DNA of 64,000 nt, taken from IMG/VR virus record IMGVR_UViG_3300017528_000567, positions 186,001 to 250,000 of that record; one strand, 5' to 3'. A model generated the notes under the pieces. The model made no database searches, was not told where the DNA came from, and was given only the letters and a program-made list of their open reading frames with translations. This DNA comes from a virus. The translations under genes were made by a program, and so were the position numbers. Positions within the stretch are counted from its first letter, which is position 1, and each line of letters starts with the position of its first letter. Of the stretch, positions 1 to 10,170 are shown piece by piece.

Positions 1-489
1 CGCCATGCCGGGGAACCGACCCAAGTGCATCCCCTCTACGCGGGCGACGGTCTCTTCATACACTTCACGGCGCAGCAACTCAGGCAGATAGCGTGCGTAC
101 TTGCTCGCGTGGATGTAATCAGAGAGCCCCTTCGGATCGATCGCTTTCTCATGCAGCTGCCGCATCTCCTGACGGTGATGCCGATACAAGATGTAAGCTT
201 TGGCGACCTTGTACTGATGGAGCCGCATCAACGCGATCTCCACAGCATTCTGAATCAGCTCAACGTCAACCACGTCACCCGGCAGCGAGAGCACCACTGT
301 GGTGACCACCTCGTTGATGGCCTTATCGTCGGCAGCTCCTACGCTATCTACCCACGCGGCGTAGATAGCATTGCGCAGCTTCAAAGGATCGAAGGGCTGG
401 ACAGTGACACCATCTCGCTTGCGGATCGAGCTCGGCTGGTGACTGTAGCTGACATGAGAGCCGTTGTGGACTTGAGGTTGGGCCTGCAT
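1..489 (-). CDS. nrdA: Ribonucleotide reductase large (alpha) subunit, N-terminal part, runs off left edge
   Basis: The gene reads leftwards from ATG at 489 and stays open to base 1, so only the first 163 residues are present. The N-terminus is an ATP-cone: IRKRDGVTVQPFDPLKLRNAI near residue 22, then VELIQNAVEIAL and VAKAYILYRHHR. The following segment (YARYLPELLRREVYEETVAR, then MHLGRFPG) matches the start of the reductase alpha barrel domain. The enzyme makes dNTPs from ribonucleotides for phage DNA synthesis; the ATP-cone is the usual allosteric site. The catalytic cysteines lie outside the window, so the class (Ia or II) is not settled. The clamp-loader gene lies 24 bases upstream on the same strand, which fits a replication operon. 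Confidence 0.85.
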   Translation of the reverse strand, partial: MQAQPQVHNGSHVSYSHQPSSIRKRDGVTVQPFDPLKLRNAIYAAWVDSVGAADDKAINEVVTTVVLSLPGDVVDVELIQNAVEIALMRLHQYKVAKAYILYRHHRQEMRQLHEKAIDPKGLSDYIHASKYARYLPELLRREVYEETVARVEGMHLGRFPGMA

Positions 490-512
490 GATTACCTAAG
501 ATCTCCTTGTTT

Positions 513-1475
513 TCATTGTGCCATCGATAGGATGACCATCTCGATCATCGTTCGCTTGAATGGGGAAGACGACTTCACATCAACATCTAATTTGCTGAGC
601 TGTCCCATGTAGCGAACGAGTGACCGCAGCTCATGTTTGCGGGCCGTAGGCGCTACGGCATTATTGAAGCGCCAGAGATTCTGGCCGAGAAGTCCCGCCA
701 CATCCGCCGCTGACATCCCTTTGTCAAACATGCTGCGGACCACGGTTGTGTTTTCGACGTGCTTCATCAGCTGATAGACCACGGCGCCGTACTGGGTTTC
801 GCCCGACTTGGCGCAGACTGCTCCAAACAGCTGCAAAGCGCGTTTGACGTCCTTTGCCATCACCGCCTCAGCCACGAGGCTGGGCTCCGCCTCGGGGGCC
901 TGCGTAGCAATCTGAGCTACATGTGCTTCTGTGATCTCGCCGACACTCCCGGCATAGATCGCAAGCTTTTTGATCTCATTGGCGAGCCGATACAGGTCAG
1001 GGCCTGTTGATTGGTACAGCAACTCCACCGCTCGCTTTCGAATCGCGACGCCATTACGTGTCGCCTCCTTGCTGATGAAGTCGGTGTGATATGCCTCCTT
1101 GTCCCAAGGCTTGCACTTTTTCCATTCCAGAGACTTGCCCTTGCTGGCAACAAACGACCACAGCTCCGACAAGCTCTCAGACCTAACGATGGCCGCCAGT
1201 ATCACCGATTGATCAACAGGGTTGCGCCTCTCGACATAGCGCCGCAGTTCCTTGTTCCCCTTCAGCTCTTGAGCATTGTCTAACACAATGGTCCTGGGGT
1301 CCTCCGAGCTAGCTTCGCAGAGCTCAACGAGCTCAATGTCAGTGAGCCCGTCGCCGTCCAACAAGAGCACGCGGCGACGACTCTGCCTGGTCTGTTCAAT
1401 GTAACGGTCGAGGTAAAAAGGCTCACCGCCATATGCGACGTAGAACGCGTTGAATGTGGATCCCTTGCCAGCCAC
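513..1475 (-). CDS. holA: DNA polymerase III delta subunit (clamp-loader arm)
   Basis: A 320-residue protein with the layout of bacterial HolA. It has an AAA-like N-domain without a Walker A motif (YVAYGGEPFYLDRYI at 12-26, then IVLDNAQELKGNKELRRYV), a helical middle with GPDLYRLANEIKKLAIYAG, and a C-terminal collar helix bundle. In bacteria delta opens the sliding clamp as part of the clamp loader. The start is a GTG 14 bases from the delta' stop, and the two genes are adjacent on the same strand, so they probably form one clamp-loader operon. Identity rests on the family pattern. Confidence 0.8.
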   Translation of the reverse strand: MAGKGSTFNAFYVAYGGEPFYLDRYIEQTRQSRRRVLLLDGDGLTDIELVELCEASSEDPRTIVLDNAQELKGNKELRRYVERRNPVDQSVILAAIVRSESLSELWSFVASKGKSLEWKKCKPWDKEAYHTDFISKEATRNGVAIRKRAVELLYQSTGPDLYRLANEIKKLAIYAGSVGEITEAHVAQIATQAPEAEPSLVAEAVMAKDVKRALQLFGAVCAKSGETQYGAVVYQLMKHVENTTVVRSMFDKGMSAADVAGLLGQNLWRFNNAVAPTARKHELRSLVRYMGQLSKLDVDVKSSSPFKRTMIEMVILSMAQ

Positions 1476-1488
1476 ACATCACCCCGCC

Positions 1489-2436
1489 TTAGACGAACGA
1501 TTCTGCGAGCACGGTCTTGAACTGGAAGGACAGATTGACGCTGACCTTGTTGGCGGTGTCTCGCAATGCCCCGACCTTCCGAGCAAGTTTGACCCACGCC
1601 GCCATTGGCACTTTCGCGCCCAGGGCAACGAGTGTATCGGTCACATCCACGTTGGTAGCCCGCAGAGGGTCGAGCCCGCAGATGAGCACGTCGTGAATGA
1701 CCTGCTCCATGAACTGCGCGGCTAATTCCAGGTCCTTCTTCATGGCATCTACCAAAGAAAACACTGCCCAGAGGTCTTTCTCCACGCTCGCGTGGAGGGC
1801 CTTCACGACCTGGTCTCGTAGGACTAACCTACTAGCGTTACAGTAGTCGATCGCTCTACCGGCCGATCCGTCACCCATTCGGCTATAGACAAGTGCTTTA
1901 GTAGGGTCCTCTTCGGACCGCTGAACTATCGATAGGATGAAGTCATCCGGCAAGCGGCGGTATGTGACTACCCCACAACGCGAACGAATCGTCAGCGGCA
2001 CCCTAGATAGGTCTTCCGCGAGTAGAAAGAATCGAGATGTGACCGGAGGCTCCTCGAGTGTTTTCAGGAGCGCATCCGCTGCTTCAGTCGTGAACCGATC
2101 TGCACCGTCAAGAATGAAAACGCTGAACTTGGAGGCCGATGGACAGTTGTGTGCCTCAACGATCAGCGCCCTGATCTCCTTCACATCGATGTGCTTGTCC
2201 GCAGTGACCACATGAATGTCAGAGTGCAAGTTCCGTTGCACCTGGTAGCATCCCGCGCACGGGCAATTGGCGGCGCGGGTCCCCGTACACAGAATCTCGC
2301 GCATCAAGCAGAGCAGAGAATGTCGCTTACCAACCCCCGAAGGCCCGGCCAACAGCAACGGAGACACGAGCGCGCCGGACGCTACTCGACGCAGAAATCT
2401 AGTCGCCGCCTCCTGGTGTCGAATCTCGGAGAGCAT
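1489..2436 (-). CDS. holB: DNA polymerase III delta-prime / clamp-loader AAA+ ATPase
   Basis: A 315-residue AAA+ protein. Walker A (GPSGVGKRH) lies near residue 33, followed by a cysteine cluster (CPCAGC) like the zinc module of HolB/DnaX proteins. A Walker B-like FILDGADR and sensor segment ALLKTLEEPP follow, then an SRC-type arginine finger (IRSRCGVV). This is the motor or delta' subunit that loads the sliding clamp. With the neighbouring delta gene the phage encodes at least two clamp-loader subunits. The start overlaps the end of the upstream zinc-ribbon gene by 38 bases, implying translational coupling. It could equally be called a tau/gamma-type subunit, but it is short, as expected for delta'. 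Confidence 0.82.
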   Translation of the reverse strand: MLSEIRHQEAATRFLRRVASGALVSPLLLAGPSGVGKRHSLLCLMREILCTGTRAANCPCAGCYQVQRNLHSDIHVVTADKHIDVKEIRALIVEAHNCPSASKFSVFILDGADRFTTEAADALLKTLEEPPVTSRFFLLAEDLSRVPLTIRSRCGVVTYRRLPDDFILSIVQRSEEDPTKALVYSRMGDGSAGRAIDYCNASRLVLRDQVVKALHASVEKDLWAVFSLVDAMKKDLELAAQFMEQVIHDVLICGLDPLRATNVDVTDTLVALGAKVPMAAWVKLARKVGALRDTANKVSVNLSFQFKTVLAESFV

Positions 2437-2605
2437 CGGATAACAGCAGTCCTTCCGTCCTGACGATCGGGGGCACCTGTATGAACTGCAGCACGGCCTG
2501 GAAGTTGCGGTCGCACGTGCTGCAAATGAATCGATGAACCTCTACACCACTAGGCAAGAGTTGCCCTCGACACTCGGGGCAACGGATGAACCCGTCATCG
2601 ATCAC
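2399..2605 (-). CDS. Small zinc-ribbon protein
   Basis: A 68-residue protein. I place the start at GTG 2605 because it overlaps the stop of the preceding gene in a GTGA junction. An upstream extension in this frame would only shadow that gene. Two CxxC knuckles are visible (CPEC and CSTC, about 19 residues apart), a treble-clef or zinc-ribbon layout. Its end overlaps the delta' start. It may be a small nucleic-acid or transcription accessory factor; no family is recognised. Confidence 0.55.
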   Translation of the reverse strand: MIDDGFIRCPECRGQLLPSGVEVHRFICSTCDRNFQAVLQFIQVPPIVRTEGLLLSDALRDSTPGGGD

Positions 2606-2814
2606 AAGTGGATTCTGCCGCCTACCGCGATCCCCCGGGTCACCTTGCACTTGCAGCACTGATACAGCCGGTGCCCGGGTTCTTGGCCTGAAAGCTTGAG
2701 CTCGATGGCTACGATCGAGTCGCAATCAGGGTTCTTACAACGTATGTTGATCTTTGGTGCTTCTGCCGGCTCAGAGGTCAAGCCGGGAGCGGTTCCAGTC
2801 TGATCTACTCGCAT
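2602..2814 (-). CDS. Small zinc-binding protein
   Basis: A 70-residue protein with two cysteine pairs, CKNPDC near residue 26 and CCKCK near 53, consistent with one zinc ion. It is translationally coupled to the next zinc-ribbon gene through a GTGA overlap, so the two may have arisen together or work as a pair. No specific family is recognised. Confidence 0.55.
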   Translation of the reverse strand: MRVDQTGTAPGLTSEPAEAPKINIRCKNPDCDSIVAIELKLSGQEPGHRLYQCCKCKVTRGIAVGGRIHL

Positions 2815-2817
2815 GTA

Positions 2818-3402
2818 TCAAACCTGAGATGTAGGAAAGTCTTTAGGGAAGAGGTGCTGAAGTATCTCCACGAGGCGATCATAGACATCTGGCATTCCAG
2901 ACTGGTCAGTACGACGCGGAGGGGGATTGATCTCTATTGGGTCCGGCACAGGATTTGACGGCTTGTAAGCCGTGCCCTTAGCCTCGCGCCCCACATTGGT
3001 CATTGGCAGTAGTCGCTGGATCGCGCTGTACTCGTCCCATGTGAAAAAAGACAGGAACGAGGTGAACCCGTCGCCGGGCTTCTCGGGCGGCACCTGCATT
3101 GTCCTGTTGGGCTGAGGGGACGGGATCGGATCCGGCCGAATCGCCGGTGGGGTCACCGGATGAAAATAGCCGGAACCGTAGCGAACAAACGGAAAGATTC
3201 TTCGCCAGTCCTCCCCGCGAATCACGACCGAGTACGCCCCCGGATACCGGAACTCGATATACGGGGTGCTCCCCACTACCCCGGAAAAGACTTTCGCGCG
3301 GCCGAGCAACTTGTCGACCAAGGCCTGAGCCACTCTAGGAGCGTCCGAATAGAGCAAAGGGACAAGACGCTGCCCACTCACGGTCTTAAGCCTGGAGTCC
3401 AC
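2818..3402 (-). CDS. Hypothetical protein, proline-rich middle
   Basis: A 194-residue protein starting at GTG 3402. The N-terminal half looks folded (VSGQRLVPLLYSDAP, then FRYPGAYSVVIRGEDW). The middle is rich in proline (PPAIRPDPIPSPQPN), and the C-terminus ends in an amphipathic segment. It sits between groEL and the replication genes, 3 bases from the next gene, and is probably co-transcribed with them. I do not recognise a family. Confidence 0.6.
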   Translation of the reverse strand: MDSRLKTVSGQRLVPLLYSDAPRVAQALVDKLLGRAKVFSGVVGSTPYIEFRYPGAYSVVIRGEDWRRIFPFVRYGSGYFHPVTPPAIRPDPIPSPQPNRTMQVPPEKPGDGFTSFLSFFTWDEYSAIQRLLPMTNVGREAKGTAYKPSNPVPDPIEINPPPRRTDQSGMPDVYDRLVEILQHLFPKDFPTSQV

Positions 3403-3425
3403 ACTAGGGCCGAAGCATAAAACCG

Positions 3426-5433
<2,008 letters not shown>

Positions 5434-5463
5434 CCCTCCGGCTACACCAGGAGGTGACCAGCC

Positions 5464-5859
5464 CTACGCGTCGGGCGATAAACCGATCTGCGGGGCAGCG
5501 CTCGCCGCTTGCTGCCGGTTGTGGCGACGCAACGCATATCCCGCTTCCCGGGTGTAAAACAAAAAAAGGTTGCGTGCGTAGTTGGCCGTATTCCGCTGGT
5601 TTCCCGCCGCCTGCGCCTCACGCCACTGCAACCAATACCCATGCGCTTTAAGGGCGAGCTTCCCCACGCGAGGCGGCACGCTGACACCACCTTGGTGTTG
5701 AGTCAGCTGCCATTGCTCGCGCCGAGACCAGGCTGCGATCCTTCTCTGTGCCAGCCGGCGTCTCGACTCGCTGGTTTCAATTGCAGCGCGCCGCTCCGTT
5801 TTTTCGATATACCAGCGGTACATTTGCGCGGCGAGAAAATGATAGCTGAGTGCTTCCAT
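5464..5859 (-). CDS. Hypothetical basic protein
   Basis: A 131-residue arginine- and tryptophan-rich protein, mostly predicted helical (RRRLAQRRIAAWSRREQW). It lies between the rtcB gene and the next small gene on the same strand. Its composition would suit nucleic-acid binding, but no family is recognised and the function is open. The competing plus-strand frame across this stretch looks like a shadow. Confidence 0.5.
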   Translation of the reverse strand: MEALSYHFLAAQMYRWYIEKTERRAAIETSESRRRLAQRRIAAWSRREQWQLTQHQGGVSVPPRVGKLALKAHGYWLQWREAQAAGNQRNTANYARNLFLFYTREAGYALRRHNRQQAASAAPQIGLSPDA

Positions 5860-5905
5860 AGCGGTCGTGTTCGTACGCTAACATGACCCGGAGGCCTCGC
5901 TTCGC

Positions 5906-7309
5906 TCAATCCGTGCCCTTCAAATTAGCCACGGGATAGAGCCGGCTCCGGACCGTCGCGATCCTCTCCGCCTCCAGCACCGCAAGGACTTCATCAAGGT
6001 CCTTGTAGACGTGGCCGCACTCGTCCAGCGGCGTGTGCCGATGGTTGCCGATGATGCCCTCGACCATCGTACCGCCGAAGGAGCGCTGCACATTGGCCAT
6101 CTCGTCATCGATGTACTTCTGCTTGTGCTCCAGCTTCCGCTTTGCCTCACCCCGCGCAAGCAGCCGCCCAGACCCATGGTTCACAGAGCAAGCCGACTTG
6201 TGAGCCTCGGAACCGGGGAAAAGGATTGCCGCGCCCTCGTACATCGAGCCAGGAATCAAACATGGGTGTCCCGTCGCCTCCCAAACCGTGCCCATCAGGT
6301 CCGGGTGCCCCGCGGGGAACGCACGGGTCGAGCCCTTGCGATGAACAAAGCCCTTTCTATGCGTCCCGTCCGGCAACACGAGTGTCTCCTGTTGCACCAG
6401 GTTGTGCGAGATCTCGAAATAGACCTCAAGATCCGCGTTGAAGACCTCCTGCGTTGCTTCTCTCACGCCTTCGACGATCAAGTGCCGATTGGCTACCGCA
6501 AAGTTTGCCGCCGAGTTGTGATGCGCCCAGTACTCCTGTCCGAGCGGCTCGTCCATGCGTAGCCAGGATTCTTCGCGGCGGTTCTTTGCCAACCCGCGCA
6601 GCTCCGCACCTGCATAGAAGAAGTGGTTAGCCGTCTGCCACCCGTAACCGCGTGACCCGCAATGCACCATCACCCAAACTTCGCCGGTGTCCCGGTCACA
6701 CTGCATCTCGATGAAATGGTTGCCGCCGCCGACCGAGCCCAGCTGGTCCGAGACCTTGTCGTAGGCCTTCTCGATCTTGTGAAGGTCGAGCGTGTCCGGG
6801 ATTGGGATAAATCTCCGCTCACACAGAGCCTCATCAACCCCGAGCGCCTTCGCCCCATAACGCAGGATCTCATCCGCCTTGTTCTGCGAAAAACGCTTCA
6901 TCAGCGCGGGGCGATTATGTCCCACCCCCGTCGCGACTCGCTTCTCAACTTCATCGATCCACTCGCGCCGCTTGTGCTTGCTCTTGACGGATCCAGCCGA
7001 AAGGTGCGCCTTCATGTACAGAACCCCACAAGAGATGTCGTAGCCAGACCCGCCCTGGATGACGGTATCCTCCGTCACAATCACTGACCCCACGGGCACA
7101 CCGTAGCCAACATGGCAATCGGGAAGCAGGTACGCTCCAATCACACCTTCATAAGACGCCCCATTGGCGATCTGTTGCCACACACCCTCTTCTGACGCCG
7201 CGTAGAGCTCATCAGACAGGAAAGCATGCGCCTCCGTTCGCATGGTGCCGACTCTAGGAAGGACATAATGCGCATCACCAACTTTGTAGGCCTGGTACTT
7301 GAAAGACAT
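5906..7309 (-). CDS. rtcB: RtcB-type RNA ligase
   Basis: I place the start at ATG 7309 (MSFKYQAYKVGD), with GGAG upstream; a further 17 in-frame codons are probably not translated. The prot ein is 467 residues long. RtcB motifs appear in order: PDCHVGYGVPVG, YDISCGV with a metal-binding cysteine, GSVGGGNHFIE, VHCGSRGYG, ISHNLVQQE, HRKGSTRAFPA and NHGSGR with the histidine that forms the RNA-guanylate intermediate. The family joins 2',3'-cyclic phosphate or 3'-phosphate ends to 5'-OH ends using GTP and Mn2+. In a phage it would plausibly reseal tRNAs cut by host defence nucleases. No Archease (RtcB cofactor) gene is seen nearby. Confidence 0.92.
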   Translation of the reverse strand: MSFKYQAYKVGDAHYVLPRVGTMRTEAHAFLSDELYAASEEGVWQQIANGASYEGVIGAYLLPDCHVGYGVPVGSVIVTEDTVIQGGSGYDISCGVLYMKAHLSAGSVKSKHKRREWIDEVEKRVATGVGHNRPALMKRFSQNKADEILRYGAKALGVDEALCERRFIPIPDTLDLHKIEKAYDKVSDQLGSVGGGNHFIEMQCDRDTGEVWVMVHCGSRGYGWQTANHFFYAGAELRGLAKNRREESWLRMDEPLGQEYWAHHNSAANFAVANRHLIVEGVREATQEVFNADLEVYFEISHNLVQQETLVLPDGTHRKGFVHRKGSTRAFPAGHPDLMGTVWEATGHPCLIPGSMYEGAAILFPGSEAHKSACSVNHGSGRLLARGEAKRKLEHKQKYIDDEMANVQRSFGGTMVEGIIGNHRHTPLDECGHVYKDLDEVLAVLEAERIATVRSRLYPVANLKGTD

Positions 7310-7320
7310 GACCCGACTCC

Positions 7321-7355
7321 AAAAGAAAAGGGGCGATGACTCGCGCCACCGCCCC
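7321..7355 (-). terminator. Intrinsic terminator after the vWA gene
   Basis: On the minus strand a GGGGCG ... CGCCCC stem is followed by TTTTCTTTT. It sits between the vWA stop (7379) and the rtcB start (7309), so rtcB would depend on read-through or on a promoter overlapping this short gap. Confidence 0.7.
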
Positions 7356-7378
7356 AGCATACTACAGTTTAGGAAAGG

Positions 7379-8959
7379 CTACCAACGCTTTGACTTTTGA
7401 CTGATCTTCCGCTTCTTAGGCTTTTCGGCAGGCAGCTTGTTATCTGCAACCGCGTCCAGTGGCTGGACAACCCATGGCATGGCTCCTGTGGTCAAGGTGC
7501 CAGCCCACGCCGCTGCATCATTCGACCCGCCTGCAATCTGAAAGTCCGCAAGAGCATCGCTGATGCTGAGATGGCCGGTCGGCAAACCTGTATCAGCGAC
7601 ATGGACATCGGGACCTGCGAACGTGGCAGAGACCGTTGCCTGCGATGAGTTCGTCAAGTTGACGCCCAGCGACTGCAGGTCCTGAGCGGCAGACGTCTCA
7701 TAGGTGCCGCTATACCCCCGAGTGCCGCCCCGTGTGACGCTAGCCCGATATGCCTGACTGCCAATATAGCTGTCTCGCGAGCGCAGCTGATCACCGATGT
7801 TCGTAGCCACGTTCCCGAGTCCAACGAGACCACGCGTCGTCACGTCCGTGGAAATAGTATTCATGACGCTCTGCGCACTGATGAAGTCGCCGCGCTTAGC
7901 GTGATCCTCAGCCTCAAGCTGTGCCCGGACCAGTTGAGCCAAGCCTACAACCTGGTCGAGCTCCGGGGTCGGGGTCTCCTGGTGCTCGCCGGCCTTGACG
8001 AACTGCACCTTCGCATTCGTTCCGAGGCTCTTGTGCTCGCGCCGGAGGTTGGCGTCCAAGACGTCGTAGCCGGCCTGGATATTGAACACGTTGACCTCGC
8101 GCGGGAGGGCGGACTTCTGTGCCTGCAACTTCACTGCGAGCACGAAATTCCGCGTCTCACCGGCCAGGATGTCAGACACCTTGAGCTTGACTTGGCCCGT
8201 CTCCTCCTCGTCGGCATCCACGTCCGTGATGACTTGGGTGACCTCATGGCCAGCGAGTGGGCCGATGGCAACCGTCAAATTTGTCGCGTACGTGCTCAGT
8301 AAGCCGCCGAGCTCCTTGCCGAACGCCGTGAGCGCATCGTCCGGATTCTCGACGAATGAATAGTTGCCGTTGCCCGCCTTGGACAGATCCGAAAGAAAGT
8401 CCTGAACCGCATCCTTGCCGTAACCAAAGGCACTGACCGACGCGATCCCGATATTGGGCTTCACCAGGGCAAGGAGCTCCGGCGGGGTCTTGGCCGGACC
8501 TGTGTTGGCCGCCCCATCCGTGAACAAGATGACGCGGGTGATCACCTCACTCGGCAAATCCATGTTGTTCGCGACACGGAAGCCTTCCAGCAAGGCATCG
8601 GCGATGTTCGTGGCGCCACTGAGCGTGAGCCCCTGCACCTTGCGTTTGAGGTCTTCCTTGGCCTCCGGCGTGCACTTCACAGGCTTTGACAACGTCTGCG
8701 CCGAATACGAAAACGCGATCAACCCGCAGTAGTCATTCGCGGAGAGATGATCGATGAGCTTGATCAAAGAGCGCTTCGCATACAGAAGCTTTGCGCCTTC
8801 CATCGAAGGGGATACGTCGATTAGTGGAACGATGCAGAGCGACGGGCGCTTCTCTTCGTTCGTGGTTGCCTCGGGGGCCGAGACGGTGACCACCAAATGG
8901 GCGGCCGTCTCTTGGTCAAAACGGACCTTACCGTATGTGAGTCTAGCTTCTACTTTCAT
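7379..8959 (-). CDS. von Willebrand factor A domain protein
   Basis: A 526-residue protein. A vWA domain spans about residues 40-220 with a complete metal-ion-dependent adhesion site: DVSPSM (DxSxS) near 49, the threonine in SGATN, and the aspartate in FTDGAAN. A beta-rich region follows (about 225-310), then helices. The tail is glycine/serine-rich and ends in a lysine-rich stretch (KPKKRKISQKSKRW). There is no signal peptide, so it is probably cytoplasmic or a virion component. vWA proteins are often scaffolds partnered with MoxR ATPases, but none is seen here. It is the first of three MIDAS-containing proteins in this block. Confidence 0.85.
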   Translation of the reverse strand: MKVEARLTYGKVRFDQETAAHLVVTVSAPEATTNEEKRPSLCIVPLIDVSPSMEGAKLLYAKRSLIKLIDHLSANDYCGLIAFSYSAQTLSKPVKCTPEAKEDLKRKVQGLTLSGATNIADALLEGFRVANNMDLPSEVITRVILFTDGAANTGPAKTPPELLALVKPNIGIASVSAFGYGKDAVQDFLSDLSKAGNGNYSFVENPDDALTAFGKELGGLLSTYATNLTVAIGPLAGHEVTQVITDVDADEEETGQVKLKVSDILAGETRNFVLAVKLQAQKSALPREVNVFNIQAGYDVLDANLRREHKSLGTNAKVQFVKAGEHQETPTPELDQVVGLAQLVRAQLEAEDHAKRGDFISAQSVMNTISTDVTTRGLVGLGNVATNIGDQLRSRDSYIGSQAYRASVTRGGTRGYSGTYETSAAQDLQSLGVNLTNSSQATVSATFAGPDVHVADTGLPTGHLSISDALADFQIAGGSNDAAAWAGTLTTGAMPWVVQPLDAVADNKLPAEKPKKRKISQKSKRW

Positions 8960-9170
8960 GGCCTATGCCTCTCGTTGCCGTCTGGCTATGCACTCGAGCG
9001 ACGCGGGACTGGACGGCCCCCAAAATCGGCGCGAGCGAACAGCTGGTTTTCAGAACGTCCTCTGGCAAACCCAAACCCCAGGGGGCGCGGTCAACCAGTA
9101 CGAAAAGCCCAAAACCCAAAGGCGCGGCCTCACGTGCAGATCTCTACACCAACTCCAACAAGAGAAACGC
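8960..9170. other. Intergenic region without a supported gene
   Basis: A stretch of about 210 bases between the start of the vWA gene and the terminator of the gene upstream. It should contain the promoter for the vWA gene, since the preceding transcript ends at a strong terminator. I do not see a convincing -35/-10 pair and call no gene here. Confidence 0.4.
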
Positions 9171-9204
9171 AAAAGGGGCGCCGGGGCTACTAACCCCGAC
9201 GCCC
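9171..9204 (-). terminator. Strong intrinsic terminator
   Basis: The minus strand forms a GGGCG-CGGGG / CCCCG-CGCCC hairpin with one internal mismatch and a 7-base loop, followed by TTTTGCGTTT. It lies 8 bases past the stop of the 9212-10015 gene. Confidence 0.75.
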
Positions 9205-9211
9205 ACAAGTG

Positions 9212-10015
9212 CTACCCGATCTCGCTCAGACGCTCATTCAAACGCTCGCGCCGGATCACTCGAGAACCGACCTGCTCCCGGCGATGGGCAACACGAGCTC
9301 CCCCGTGCGTCTCAACCAACTCGTTGATCCCATATCCCTTATCGAGTTCCCAGCGGTAGAACTCGTGGAGCTGGTATTTGGTGGGTGGGTAATGCTTGCA
9401 GCGGACCCAATCCTTAAGCACAAGATCATACAAGGGTGCGAACCCAGCGTCGGCTCCGGGCAACGCCTTGTACCAAACCCGGTACCACACCGCATCGATC
9501 TTGTAGTATGCGCTCTGCTCGTCGATCACGATGCCAATGGGCTTGGGCTTGGGCCGCTTCCGGGACTTAGCCGGGACCTGCCGAAGAAACCCGAGCCGGT
9601 CAACATAGAAGCCCTCATTGCGGCTCCGCGTGATCGGCGACGGCTTGTTCCGCCAGAAAAAGCTTAGGTGGGGCGGGTAGCAGGGCACATTGCCGTCCCA
9701 CACGGGCTTGAGGATCACAAAGTCGCGCAGCACGTGGAGTTTCACGTGGTCGACGACCGCCCCTCCGCCGCTCAGTGACGAGCTCAATTCAGAGAACACC
9801 TTGTCCCAAGGACGGCCCACGCTCTTGCGCAGGAACCCCTTGATGGGCGCGAAGTACTCCCCGAATTCCTTCCGTTCAAAATAGAGCCGTCGCATCCCCA
9901 GCTTGGCCGGGGCCTCTTCAGGGTCGCGATTAGCGATGCGCCGGTGCTCGCGGTAGAGTTCCCCTGCGTTGTGCCGGGGGTGCTCCACGAGCAACTGCGC
10001 CATGTCTTTACGCAT
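9212..10015 (-). CDS. Conserved-looking hypothetical protein
   Basis: A 267-residue basic, aromatic-rich protein starting MRKDMAQLLVEHPRH behind a strong CTGGAGG site. It has segments such as GIVIDEQSAYYKIDAVWYRVWYK (only part needed to recognise it) and a charged C-terminus. There is a well-formed promoter upstream and a terminator downstream, so it is a self-contained transcription unit, perhaps with the tiny leader ORF at 10033-10098. I do not recognise a domain. It may belong to a phage or environmental-bacterial family of unknown function. Confidence 0.7.
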   Translation of the reverse strand: MRKDMAQLLVEHPRHNAGELYREHRRIANRDPEEAPAKLGMRRLYFERKEFGEYFAPIKGFLRKSVGRPWDKVFSELSSSLSGGGAVVDHVKLHVLRDFVILKPVWDGNVPCYPPHLSFFWRNKPSPITRSRNEGFYVDRLGFLRQVPAKSRKRPKPKPIGIVIDEQSAYYKIDAVWYRVWYKALPGADAGFAPLYDLVLKDWVRCKHYPPTKYQLHEFYRWELDKGYGINELVETHGGARVAHRREQVGSRVIRRERLNERLSEIG

Positions 10016-10032
10016 AGTTGCCTCCAGGTTAA

Positions 10033-10098
10033 CTACAAATGACCAGGCTCGAAGCCAGGCATTGTGTTGCCAACCGGGAACATGAGAGCGATGCGCAT
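10033..10098 (-). CDS. Possible 21-residue leader peptide
   Basis: ATG 10098 lies behind TTAGGAG, a good ribosome site, and 21 codons follow (MRIALMFPVGNTMPGFEPGH and one more) before TAG. It sits between a sigma70-like promoter and the 9212-10015 gene. It may be a leader peptide or chance. The supporting evidence is only the ribosome site and position. Confidence 0.3.
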   Translation of the reverse strand: MRIALMFPVGNTMPGFEPGHL

Positions 10099-10119
10099 GG
10101 GTAGCTCCTAAGGGGACTT

Positions 10120-10148
10120 TGTATAGCCCAGTAAAGGGACGGGCACAA
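10120..10148 (-). promoter_or_regulatory. Sigma70-like promoter
   Basis: On the minus strand TTGTGC (-35) and TATACA (-10) are separated by exactly 17 bases. It points at the 10033-10098 ORF and the 9212-10015 gene and lies just after the stop of the metalloprotease gene at 10171. Confidence 0.55.
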
Positions 10149-10170
10149 GCTCAATACCAAGAATGGGACA

